Shown here in pieces: positions 29,027 to 41,115 of a DNA stretch of 43,901 nt (position 1 is its first letter; each line of letters starts with the position of its first letter). Position numbers and translations under genes: made by a program. Source of the DNA: Bondarzewia mesenterica (lineage: Eukaryota; Basidiomycota; Agaricomycetes; Russulales; Bondarzewiaceae); assembly GCA_004802705.1 (NCBI GenBank), contig SGPL01000274.1, forward strand, positions 1 through 43,901, written 5' to 3'. Under the pieces are notes generated by a model. That model did not search any database. It saw only the letters and a list, made by a program, of their open reading frames with translations, and had not been told where the DNA came from.

Positions 29027-29296
29027 GGCGATATATCATATGTTGGATGAAGCTAAGACCCCAACGGACGTTGTAAGAGTCTTGCCAGAGCGGCCTCTGG
29101 TAGCAATGATCTGAACAACCAGAATCTGTCCAAGTATCTCGTACCCTCACAACAAGTACAAATACGAACTTGTGATCTGTTACTACTAGTTTCACCAAAG
29201 TTGCCGTGATGTATCTGTTTGCGCCGGCACTGCAGCCTCACCCCCTTAGTGTTCCTTCCACCGTCCTAGATCAGAGTTGACAACCCTCCCTCCACG
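29027..29296. promoter_or_regulatory. Compact bidirectional promoter region
   Basis: Only 270 bases separate the start codons of the RS-rich protein (minus) and the Myb/SANT-like protein (plus), so both genes must share or overlap promoter DNA. No TATA box is obvious. The distance would suit co-regulation, but nothing in the sequence proves it. Confidence 0.5.
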
Positions 29297-30457
29297 ATGG
29301 TGAAGCAAAAGGAACAGATCGCTAGCCCCAGTGATACCCAAGATCCTGTCGCTGGACCGGCCCAACCTGCGATGGATGGTGGGAAGGCTCAATGTCACTG
29401 GACCCACGAGGACGAAACGGCGTTCATCGCTTTCCTGCAGCAAGAGGTGGAGGCGGGCTACAGTATTGATTTTACGGATCCGATCTTCACTGCAGCAGCG
29501 CTCATGCTGAATAAACAACTCACGAAAGGCGACCCGAAGGAAACGCAGGCATGCCAGACTAAATGGTCCCATGTACGCCGCCGAATTCAGTCTATGTAGT
29601 ATCTTCTCTGATTGATTCTTTGATGCAGATGAAAGAGACCTATCACGTTGTAGAGCAGCTCATGGAACAGTCCGCGTTTTCTTGGAGTCTCGATGCCGGG
29701 GCTGACATTGATATCGATTCGGAGCATGTTTGGACGGATTATGTTGCTGTAAGTCGTCCGTGACGATTCTCAAGGTTTTGTTTTGTTTTGCTTATTACTA
29801 TCTATGTAATAGAAAAATGTCCTCGCTAAACCCTTCCGCAACACGGGTTGGGCACACTTTGATACCGTTAAAACGTTGATCCCATCGAAAGACATGGGTA
29901 TTCATATCTTCCATCCCCACCTTTCGCCCCCAGTCATACCTCGAAATTCAAGCAACAGTGAGAGCGACAGTGAAAGAGAAGACATCGCCGGTCTCGGCGA
30001 TAGCGCTGAGGATGCTGCGGCCGGCGTCTCTGACATCGACAGCGAGATCATGTACTCTTCGAAGCGGAAGTTTTCCCGTATCATTTCATCGTCCTCCAAT
30101 TCGAATGCCTCACTGCCCATCCCCAACAAGAGGCATCGCAGCTCGAGTAGGGATGCTCTTCTCGCTGGGGTTCACCAAGAACTTCTCTCCTTCAACGACC
30201 AGTTCCGAACGAGTCTGATGCAAATGCCAGAGCTGCCCACTCCTCTCGACTTGTCAGCCCAACGCAAGAGTATGGCCATAGCCCGTCTACAGGAGGTCGA
30301 GATTGACCTCCAGCCTGATGAGGTTGCCGCCCTCATTGACCTCTTTCGAGACGATATCTCCACTGCCGATTGTTATCTAGCTATCTATCGGGAGAGTGTA
30401 CGGAAGGCGTGGATCAGGAGGAGACTTGACGAAATCTCCTTGGCTGAAGGCTCGTAG
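29297..30457 (+). CDS. Myb/SANT-like DNA-binding domain protein
   Basis: Exons 29297..29572, 29629..29748 and 29813..30457 encode 346 residues with phases closing. Residues about 33-125 have the pattern of a Myb/SANT-like (Myb_DNA-bind_3) domain: CHWTHEDETAFIAFLQQE, then TDPIFTAAALMLNK, CQTKWSHMKETYHVVEQL and SWSLDAGADIDIDSEHVWTDYV, ending KPFRNTGWAHFDTVKTLIP. In Agaricomycetes this domain is abundant in expanded families and resembles the DNA-binding partner proteins of Harbinger-type transposons. The remainder is a Ser-rich acidic linker, a basic patch (NKRHRSSSRDALLAG) that could be a nuclear signal, and a C-terminal helical region (MAIARLQEVEIDLQPDEVAALIDLF) typical of such proteins. No transposase or terminal repeats are nearby, so it looks like a resident host gene. 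DNA targets are unknown. Confidence 0.85.
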
Positions 30458-30636
30458 ATGAACGGGATAAGATGAACTGGAGCATCGTATTTTTCTGAAG
30501 GTCTAGTGTCATTCCCTATTTAGATTGTGTACATGTCCTCAGTTGCGTGCCAAGTACAGGTAGCGAAGTCGGCCAAATGAAATCACGCTTTCACGCTTTC
30601 TCTTGTACACACTACCCCCCATCCTGGTGAGGTACC

Positions 30637-31171
30637 ATGGCCACACATGCCGCACGTATTGCTGGCCTCATAACACCATGTTATGTTAAACGAATCGACG
30701 CGCAGCTTCTGCATCCCGCAGCGCCACTCGTGGTGAAACCGAACGAGCTGGAATCAGCCTTAGTCCGGGCGGTGAACGTGTCAATCTATGAACCCCCTGC
30801 TGCATATCTAGCAGCTAGTCTTGCGTATGGCATTGCCGACTGCTCGATTCGATTCGAATAGGACACCCATTCATGGATGGGAACAAGAGAACTGGTAATT
30901 ATGGCTCCACACCTCGAAATTACGAACCCGTGCATTTCTGACATGTTACGTTCTGCCCTCCACCCTAGCATTCTTCATTGCCAACCAATACTTGCCCGCG
31001 CAAGGCCTACTGCGTCTCGTGGATGCAGAGGAGGACATGATCAAGTACGCCCAACACTACATTGATGCAGCGGCAGGCAAGCTGGATGTGGAGGGCCTAG
31101 CAACTCCTTCGTCGTCGAAGCCGTCTCGCACTAGATCTACAGCAGTCAAAAATGAACTCCAGCTCCCGTGA
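30637..31171 (+). pseudogene. Fic/Doc-domain protein gene with a broken reading frame
   Basis: Fic-fold enzymes transfer AMP or phosphate from a nucleotide to target proteins; the Doc branch in bacteria is the toxin part of a toxin-antitoxin pair, and fungal relatives have no established role. The first part (from Met 30637) carries family features PNELESALVRAV, YEPPAAYLAASLAYG and stops at 30859-30861. The active-site motif HPFMDGNKR is intact at 30864-30890 but lies in a different frame. An intron at 30895..30968 then joins to AFFIANQYL and a C-terminal tail ending at 31169-31171. A 44-base GT-AG excision (30815-30858) would restore frame only by removing part of the conserved helix before the motif, so it is not convincing. 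The break could be a real mutation or an assembly error. Bacterial ancestry by transfer is plausible but unproven. Lower confidence applies to the pseudogene status than to the family. Confidence 0.75.
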
Positions 31172-31357
31172 TATACCTACATGCAACCTTTTACCACCTT
31201 GATTCCGCCCCAAAGTACCTGTCAGATGGAAAAACATCTGAGTGCATAGAGTCCACCTCTCAGTCCGTGTAAGTAGCAAGGTGGCCGATGTTGAACCTTG
31301 CTTTCGGCAGCCTCGCGCGTAGAAAACGCAGAAAAGAGTGGGTTGCATTATCGCGCT

Positions 31358-32448
31358 TCAGACTACAAGCTCACCCTCTACACTCTCTGGTTCTAACCCT
31401 AGTCGCTCCAATACTCGTTCATACCGATCACGATTGTAGCCCTTCAAGTATCGTAGAATTCTCGCTCGTTGGTGGACCAGTTTCCGCAGGCTGCGCCGAT
31501 TAGAAATGTCCTTCTTAGATCTGCTCAAGTGATCCCACAAGTTCCGTATCTGCATTGTGAGCAGGGCAGCTGGCAAGCAAACAAACAGTCAGTAAAAAGA
31601 CGAGAGGATGCAAGAGACCTGAACCGAAGTAGGAGAAAAGCATCTGTCCAAGTGTCTGTCTGGCGACACCTCTTCGCCAGAAACACGATCACTTCTCTCC
31701 AACGAACGTATGCGTGTAGAAAGGTTTCCGGACATACCTTGTACCTCCGGCCTCCCCGTGTCATTCGGCTTTCCCGGTTCTGAAAATTCAGCGATGACCC
31801 TCTTGCGATTTTCATACGCGATACCCCGCGCGTTTGCGTTGCGCAGGTCGACCAACCGAGCAAGTTGATTGGCGCGGTCAATCCCGTCGCGCAGTTGTTC
31901 GTCGTGAAACAAAGCCATATCAAAACCGGCCCCCCTCATCTCGCGCTCCCGGAGCGTTGACGAGTCCGCAGTGGCAAGCGGAAGATGTACGAAGAGCAGT
32001 CGCTTCTCTTCCTCTCCTAGGCCATAATTAAGAGTGCTTGGTACTTTTACGTCGCCCGATATTAGTGGGATGGTGGAAGGTGTGGATGTGGGCGCCAGCT
32101 CTTCCGGACTGACGAGAACACGAGCGAGGTCGCACGAGGTCCATTTACTCTCGTCGCCTGGTCTCGTACCCAGTACGACGTGTGGGCGCTGAGCAGCGGC
32201 GCGCTGCTGAAGCTCGGTGCGCTTATTGAGGTTGGCCTGTTTGGTGAGACGCGTCTGACGCTTGCGCTGGGATACCGCGTTAAGGATGGAGGAGGTGTGG
32301 ATGCTGGAACGAGCGCATGACGGCGCAGGTAATGACGGAGTGGTCACTGAGCGAGCACCTAGTCAANGAANAGATTGGATACNCGTATCAGTCAAGTGAA
32401 NTGTTACTCACTCTGTGTAAAACAGGTCCTCAGCATCACGTATGACAT
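31358..32448 (-). CDS. Mitochondrial small-subunit ribosomal protein bS15m (MRPS28 type)
   Basis: This is the mitochondrial homologue of ribosomal protein S15, which binds 16S-type rRNA and the small subunit in the mitochondrion. Exons 32448..32412, 32358..31738 and 31569..31358 give 289 residues with phases closing. The N-terminus (MSYVMLRTCFT, then SARSVTTPS and SSIHTSSIL) is Arg/Ser/Thr-rich and poor in acidic residues, as in a mitochondrial targeting signal. A long mitochondrion-specific middle part (about 150 residues) has FDMALFHDEQLRDGIDRANQLARLVDLRNA. The C-terminal third carries the S15 core: LTMQIRNLWDHLSRSKKDISNRRSLRKLVHQRARILRYLKGYNRDRYERVLERLGLEP, written here only as landmarks IRNLWDHL, NRRSLRKLVHQRARIL and YLKGYNRDRYERVL. 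The first intron contains several N bases (32366-32401), so its sequence is uncertain. Confidence 0.9.
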
Positions 32449-34220
32449 GGAGCGCAACGGCTGGCAATTTGTTGCTGGAAGAGGCGGAGTCACATNCGTG
32501 ACNGAGNTTGTCACANCGTGACAGGACACCNTTGAAGGTGACAGGCGGCTNTGAAGACNNNCAAAAGACAGCTGGTCTTCCTGCCAGTTCCTACATCATG
32601 GTCTCCAATTCCTCACATTGTTACACCAAATCCAATAGTCCACCGATCATGTCTGCGTCGTGATATCAATGAGGCCTTAAAACCTATGTCAGAAAAATTT
32701 CTCAGCGGGCTGGATGTTCGGTATTGTTCACCTCTTTAGTACTTAGAACGGCGCCTCTGATCTGGAAGGTCTTGCTCTTGGGACAGTGCCTCCACACAGC
32801 CTCGCATCCAGCGTGCGCCTTGGCACCACCATGTGTTGGCGCTTTTTGGCATCCTCCTCACGAGTAATAACATACAGAAGGTTGCCAGGTGTTGGATTCT
32901 CAGTGAGCAGTATATGAGTACGCAGTGCCTTTATGCTTTTCATCTGTACTTTGACGTTAATTCCTTGGCACCAGCTCATTTACATCTCTACATATCTCCT
33001 CGGAAGTGGCTATTGCGCACCGATCGTTCGGCGGCGGTGCAGTGAATTCTCACATATAGGTATCAATATATCAGCACCCGAAGGTTTCTTGCGCATTCGC
33101 AGAGCGCGTCGCGGGACCTTTTGTCATTTCACGTACGTGCAAAGCTTCGTAGCGTTGCTTTTAGTCTAGATGCACGAATACAAGCTCCTGGTCGAGATCG
33201 GGTGTTCAAATGCCATTTTTGCGCATGCATTGCAGAGACAACGCAGCTTTGAAGACAACTCCGCTTTTTCCTGAAGCCCCCTGCCCTCTCTTCATCTTGT
33301 ACGTCCCCTGTGCCTTGTCAACTGGCTGAAATTCTTACTTCCTGTTTATCTGTCTCGGTTGCGGGCTTATTAAGTTACGTGGAAACGCTTTCCGTCGTTG
33401 CGGGGTCGATCTTAATTTTAGAAGACTATTAACGCGGACACAAAAGCATCATCTCATTGTTCCCGGAATTAACTCTCAGTCGCCGTTGCTAATTTTGCAG
33501 TGTGCATCACACGTGTCTCTCCGCTCCGTTCAGACGGTCTCCACATGTTGCATGCATGTTCATGTTTCCCCAAGCTGTGAGCTCAAATTTCTCTGACATG
33601 ACCAACGCCACACTCCATCTGAATATCCGGATGCCTTTGAGGCATTCTGACATCCTATCTAAGCCTCACACATTGTGCTGTCAAGCACGAGATGAAATCT
33701 GGTGGGGTGAAAACGTACTGTATGACAGGCGGGAATACGTCTGTCGAGCATCGACATGCCCCGAACTTCAAAGGTGAGGTGCTCCAAACTCACACAGTAC
33801 TGATCGCCTCCTCCACATACTATCATTGGTGGCGAATTCCACTTCGCGGCATTCCAATACCGCTCTGACCTCGCCCTTGCCTGTCTCCATCACAAGCCGA
33901 GAGGCGGCCGTTTCATGTGGGCCCTCCTCTCCAACACGTACAGCCGCGTTCATTTCGACAACAATGGGCCTCGTTTCCTCCAGGGTGATGCGCGTCAGTT
34001 CGGGGACCCACATTGGCGTGCACTTGGTTTTGAAATTGGGCTACGTACTGGGATCGGCCGCATATAAAAGAGCCCCACTGCCTGTCATTCCCAATCCTCA
34101 GCTGCGTTGGCCGTCCCCGAATTCGTGCCCCTCTCCTTCAACCCGCACTCATTGTCTCGCCTACCCACCAAAAAGCATATTCCAGACCCAATCAACCTCC
34201 TATCGTCTTTTGTGTTCGTC
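32449..34220. other. Gene-free stretch with undetermined bases
   Basis: About 1.8 kb lies between the bS15m start and the next gene. Bases 32496-32561 contain clustered Ns, so the left end is low-quality sequence. Short open frames occur on both strands but none has splice, length or composition support. The right end (about 34060-34220) is CT-rich and precedes the start codon at 34221, as expected for a fungal promoter and leader; a TATAAAAG word lies at 34064-34071. Confidence 0.45.
34064..34071 (+). promoter_or_regulatory. Candidate TATA box for the 34221 gene
   Basis: The word TATAAAAG lies about 150 bases upstream of the start codon at 34221, followed by a long pyrimidine-rich leader of the kind common upstream of well expressed fungal genes. 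Its use is inferred from position and sequence only. Confidence 0.45.
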
Positions 34221-34875
34221 ATGATGTCCTAGTAAGCATCTCTCGAACAGCCTATCATACCTCGTCAAGGCTGACCTGACCAACCGTCTTCGTTGTTCCA
34301 GCACCAGCCATCACGTCGACCAAAGCATCCAACTCCCTAGCGCAATGCACAAACTCCAGATCCCGCGTCAAAACATCGGGATCGCGCTCTACCAAGTCCC
34401 TGACCCGACGTTCTCCCCAAACGGAAAACACTGCGCATGGGCTCTGATCGTGCACGACGGGCTGTACGAAGACCACCGGGTGCTCATGTATCAACTGTAC
34501 TGGGCGAAACGGGGACACTCGAGTTACGTGCGCCCCGTGTTCGTTTCCGTCGACCGAGTGACGGACCCGGCGTGGGAGTTTATCGGCATCGCGCACCTCG
34601 GGAGCTGCAGCGAGTCGTTGGATGACATCACCAACGTCGCGCTCTCCGTTCCGCTGCTCGGGCATTACCACACGCCCGGGAGCGCCGTCGCGCCGCCCAC
34701 GGCGTGGGCCCTTGACGTGCTCCGCGCGCTCTGGCGTCGTGGGACGTTCGCGATCCCGTGTCTCGTCGACGATGTGTATGATAAGGTGCAGAGCGTGATG
34801 GGTGCTCATTTGCAGTATAGGAAACAGGGGGAGAGGTCTGTGCGTGTTCCTGTGCTTGACATCTCGTCTTTTTGA
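34221..34875 (+). CDS. Unrecognised 194-residue protein
   Basis: I do not recognise a family. Exon 1 is only 11 bases (34221..34231, encoding MMS plus two bases), and exon 2 is 34302..34875; the intron has good GTAAGC and TTCCAG ends, and the phase closes on Tyr. The coding part uses strongly GC-ending codons. The protein reads SAMHKLQIPRQNIGIALYQV, HCAWALIVHDGLYEDHRVLM, a run of small and hydrophobic residues, then TAWALDVLRALWRRGTFAIPCLVDDVYDKVQSV, shown as landmarks ALDVLRALWRRG and LVDDVYDKV. The pattern of strands (IGIALYQV, AWALIVHD, RPVFVSVD, WEFIGIAHLG) followed by helices suggests a compact globular cytosolic domain. No signal peptide or membrane segment. A candidate TATA box and pyrimidine-rich leader precede it. 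Function unknown. Confidence 0.75.
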
Positions 34876-37079
34876 AAGGTCTGAGATGCGCGGGCTTTTT
34901 GGTATTATTATTTCTCATTGAGTGGTTATGATGTTCGGTTGATTTGGTAGATCTACGTTCTGACACGCGCCGTTCAATTGATACGAGTTTGTTGATGTGT
35001 CCATTGTTTCCTGCTGTGCTCTATATACTTCACCTTATTGCTAGCGTTATCGTATTATCGTATTATTTACTTTATCAGCATGACCCCTAGGTCCACTTCA
35101 CAGACTGAGAACAAAAGGACAAGAAAACATTCGGATGACATTGCTGAGTACTGAACGTGAACGCACGTCGAAACATCAAACATCTTCATCCAAGCAGGCG
35201 CGCTGCCGTCCCAAATCACCGTGCGAACCTGCTTCCAAACTCCGCTCACCCGCCACTATAAAGCTCCTCGGAATTTTTTCTTGTTCTTCTTCAAGAGAGA
35301 CATGCCACGCTGCTCGATGCCAGCACGCTTCCACCGTCGATGACAGTGCCAGTGACCTTCCCTTCGTGGGGGGGGTCCTGTTCCTCTCGAGAGGGAAACA
35401 AGCCAGGTTAGGAAGTGTCGTGTCGTCACCCGCGGTTCAGCGGGAGGGCACGGCATGTCGACATCATCCCTGGGACAGATTTTCAGATTTCAATCGCTCG
35501 TCGTTCGAGCTTCGATCGCTCATGTGCTCCGTTCGTCCTTTTTTTTTCTCGAGTCCTTTGAGTCCCCTTTTGTTTTCGTTTTTTTGGGAGAGGGATGTGT
35601 GTTATATGTTACTGTGTAGTATCCCGCTCTGGGTAATGTCCTACTGCTATTATCATGATCCTTGCTGAAACACAGAGAACCGTGTGTCACGCATTCCATT
35701 CCCGCAACGTAAAGCAAACGCGGTGAAATCCAGGCTCCGGCCCACCGTCGCTTCAGCCTTCGAGGGCAAGGGGGCCACCTGTTTGGGTGAAACTGGAGTG
35801 CTGCAGTTTTGCCCTAACACTGAACAGATCACCCCCTCGCCCTCGAACCGACGGCGGCCGGCGGTGAGAGCCCGAGTGAAATCCACACCTTGCGAGCCTT
35901 TCGAAACCGATCAGGATCGGGGTGCTCGCTGTTGTCACGTCTTTCGCTTTGAAATTCGCTGTCGACTCAAAATTCAAGGGAGCGGTCGAGCCCCGCCTCC
36001 GACGTTCACGTCAACCATCATGCATCGTGATCAAATACCGAAGAAAGAAAGTGATGTTGTTTCCCCACCCGCAATACTTATGAGATGAGATGAGCTTCGC
36101 GAGTGGATCCCGATCCGGCCATCATCCACGCACCTTCCTTGGAGTTTCGTGCCGGCGAAAAGTCGAGACTCGATAATCCAACGACTCGGTGACAAGGGTG
36201 ACGTGTGTGTGTCATTTCATCATCCGTTGTTCGTTCGAGTCATCGAGTGATCAAGTAACGAGGAATTCGAACGGAGGAGAGGGGGGAGGCTACAAGATTT
36301 GTACGTACACGTACTGACGAGGCTGACTTGAGTATTATCGTCGAATGCCGCTTCCTCAAACGTGTCGTATATGTGTGTGTGTACGTATGGTATGTATGTA
36401 GGTAAGACGTGCGCGTGAAAAAAAAAAATTGAGTGCGGATTTGGAGCGGTGAGCGATGATTTTAGGGCGGCGTGGGGGGGTCGGGAGGCGAGGTTGTGAA
36501 GTGTAATGTAAAGCAATTATCGTACGTACCGAATCGAATCGAATCGAGAGACTGAGATGCGGGAAGGAATTCAGAGCGGAGAAGATCCATCCATATATCG
36601 TATGTGCAGGAGAAAGGAGAAGAAGAAGAAGAAAAACACGGCGTATCTACAGAGAGGATCCGGACGGGGCGTTCGTTCGTCTATCCAAAAAAGTATAAAA
36701 CGGGAGATGCGATTCAAGGAGAGCGTGCGGACGTGCGACGTGGAATCAGTTTGTCGTAAACGAAAATTAAGATCCGGGGCGGGGAGTAAACGAGCGTGAC
36801 TGTGCTAGCCAAGATAGGGACGGGGGTTGGAATGTACGTAGGTATGGAGATGCGTGATGCTGGGAATAGTCAATATCGTGTCAAACCATGCGATGGAAGG
36901 CAGAGAGAGTCAGATGGAACATTGTTTTTTTTTTCGTGGATTAGGTCGATTAGATGTAGACGGGTATGAATAAGTCGGTGAGCATGAAGGGGTTCATAAC
37001 GACGGAGAGGGGCATGACGAGTATGATACAGTCGGATGCGTCTAGGAGACAGGATATGGATACAGGGCGCGACACGTCC
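34876..37079. other. Long stretch without a supportable gene
   Basis: About 2.2 kb follows the 34221 gene. It contains AT-rich 3' flank, then mixed-composition DNA with many short frames on both strands that lack coding character. Simple sequence occurs around 36370-36400 (GT-rich), at 36531-36545 (GAATC three times), and AG-rich at 36606-36632. Any missing 5' exons of the MYST gene were looked for here and not found. No transposon hallmarks were seen. Confidence 0.45.
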
Positions 37080-37483
37080 TCATTCGACGCCCGTGGGTGT
37101 TGCGACCGCGTCGTCGATTCGGGTCGAGCACGGTGCGGCGATAGCACGCTGGAAAACACGACCCATTGCATCAACGTCCACGTCCCGCGGAAGCGAGGAG
37201 GGGAGAAAAGGAGGGACTCACGGCTACCGCCCTAAACACTTGAACGTTCCTCACGATCCCGAGGTCCACGCCTTTCGCCGCGCACACGTCGCGCAGCTCG
37301 GACACCTGCGGATGGCCCTCTCCGGTCCGCCACACCAAGACGGTGACGGCCTTGACCTTGTCTCTGCGGACGAGGTCCAACACGGGCGCGAGGGGGGGTC
37401 CCGTCGTCGATGCCGAGGGCGATGTGGGAGAGCGCTTTGGGCGCACGTCGGACTTGCTCGCGGGTGGGCTTGGGCGCGAGCAT
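37080..37483 (-). CDS. Unrecognised ORF with a homopolymer frame break
   Basis: I do not recognise a family. Coding character is seen on the minus strand: GC-ending codons throughout and a clean intron (37149..37221, GTGAGT to TTCCAG). The inferred exons are 37483..37222 and 37148..37080, about 110 residues. The first part reads APKPTREQVRRAPKALSHIA and LGIDDGT, and the second DLVRRDKVKAVTVLVWRTG, ELRDVCAAKGVDLGIVRNV, closing with TRIDDAVATPTGVE. The two parts are in different frames at a seven-base C run (G7 on the plus strand at 37392-37398); one base fewer would join them. The Met at 37483 lies only about 17 bases from the first MYST exon on the other strand, so the true 5' end is uncertain and could overlap that gene. 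The ORF may be a short fragment of a larger gene. Confidence 0.45.
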
Positions 37484-37500
37484 CCGAGTGGGGATCGCAG

Positions 37501-39100
<1,600 letters not shown>

Positions 39101-41115
39101 TTCCTTTTCATTTATTTTTTTTCTGGATGTCGGTTCGTTCGATTTTGCGTGCATGTCTTGTTTGTTTATTTATTCACTCTGTTTTGTCCTGGATTGACTG
39201 AGCGTTCACCCGGTGCTCGGTCCATGTGCATGAGCTCGGATGCGTCATCGGAGATTGGTTCGTCTGTACACATGAATTATTTATTTTATTATTGCGTCGT
39301 GTCCTTCTGCCAGGTTCTCGCGTCCGAGCATTGGAGCTGGATTCATTATTCAACGCAGCACATGCGCTTCATGTCTTCGAACGTACCACCTGTCGTGTTG
39401 CTGCTGGCCTACTTCGGAGGAACGCTTCAAGTGGTGCTCGAATGATTTGTTACTCGCGTCACGACGGGCTTCCATGGCTCGCGAGCGTCGTATGTCTAAG
39501 TAGAGACGAGCCAGGATGAAGGCGTATGCCGCCCCTTAGTAGGTCTATCGATCTGGCTGGACAAGGACCAGTCGTGGAACCATGCATCACGCCCGACAAA
39601 GGAGGTAAGTACAACGACCTGAGTGTCAAACTTGGGTGAGTTTCCGTAGTCGTCTGGAACGGTTTTCCGAAGAGGATATCTGCATCTAAAAAGAGGATTG
39701 CCGCAACTGCCAGCATATTTGTGCTCGATTTCCAGACATGTTCGTCGGTCCAGTGAACGCGTGTCTTGAGCGCTGAGCTTCAAATTTCAAACCGGAATTG
39801 GCCCCCGCTTTAGAAAACTTGCCCTCGCTCCAGATCGTGCGGAAAGTGTAAACAGGGTGTACACTGGGCAATATTATACCCCACCGGGTTCAACGTTTCA
39901 ATAACGATTGAGGATCGTGCACGCAATCTTAATCAAGAGTCCATTGATAAACGTTAAACGACGGATCTTCGATGTTTCAATTGTGCGCTTGTCAATGTGA
40001 AGATCCATCGAGACGACGCAGGACGAGGCAGAAGCTTGAAGATTTGAAACTCCGCGAAGGCACTTTGGGAAGTAAATCGACACTCGCTTCCATTCGTCCC
40101 GTCACTAGAACTACGGAGTCTACACGGACAATGTGGGTTGCATTCGCTGCGACTGAACCGAACCTGTCAATGTCGCTCAGTCGAGTGCATATGTGCTTCA
40201 ATGGTCCATAATTGCCACGTGGTTCTCGACTCGATCCTCATGCACATGCCAGGTTGCTGCGACCGCCGTTGGTCGGCTCGCGAGAGTCGCTGGCCTGGTC
40301 ACTGGGCTCCTGGATGCTTCACTCGCTGCCCCCGCAGCGATCTGCAAATTCAAACCGAGTCGTGGCTATATTGACTGGTTTCAGATGGACCCAGGGTGTC
40401 GGCGGGACAGATGCCACGCGGCTCACGACTTGACCGGGCTTCATTAATTTGACGAGTGACCGGTGACCGGTGGGTTCTGTTTCGGACTCGTGTATCGCTC
40501 GGTCTGTCGTTTGCACACCATCGTTGGATGCTTCTGGACCAAGTTGGACATGGACAGCACGGGACAGCGACTCGACGGTTTCGACGTATACCCGGCTCTC
40601 TGCGCAAATATCGTTTCTGGATCGTCGGATATCGAAACACATGTTTCGTATCATTGCGATGATTGGCATGCAGCATGTGCAGGATCGTCGATGACTGCAG
40701 TCGGGGATTTCATTTTGGCTGTTTTTGGCAGACAAGATACCTGATCCAAGTGTCCCCCCCGCTGGCAGGGAAGCGCCTGTCCAAGCTGGATCTCTCCCCC
40801 GCGGGCCTCGCGCGTGATTCCGAGGCCCGAGACGCAAATCGGGCTTGCTCGACAGTGGGATTTGAACCACGCCCCGATTCGCACTCCTCCTCCCGCCTGC
40901 GTCCACGCGCACCCCTCCTTCTCTTTACCGCCATCACCACCACAATATTCAGAGGCATCCTCGTTCCCATAATCATCGTCGCGCTCACACTCACATTCGG
41001 GAAACTGCATCCCCAATTATCATATATTCCATCGTGTCGCGACTCTCCGCGAAAAAGGTTATCTGACTCATCATACTATCCGCCATCTGCATTATCGCAG
41101 CAATAGTCGACCGCG
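39101..41115. other. Long stretch without a supportable gene
   Basis: About 2 kb lies between the MYST stop codon and the kinase-like gene. Several overlapping short frames exist on both strands around 40140-41100, but they lack consistent splice sites and codon bias. Bases 40858-40868 read, on the minus strand, as a perfect tRNA-type B box, but no cloverleaf can be built around it. The right end should hold the promoter of the 41116 gene. Confidence 0.45.

Noticed and set aside
36531..36545. Short GAATC repeat and nearby GT-rich tract
   Set aside because: Too short and irregular to be a satellite, CRISPR or telomeric array; ordinary simple sequence.
40858..40868. A perfect tRNA-type B box on the minus strand (GGTTCAAATCC)
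   Set aside because: The flanking bases do not form a normal five-pair T stem, no matching acceptor stem or A box lies at the right distance, and no anticodon arm can be drawn.
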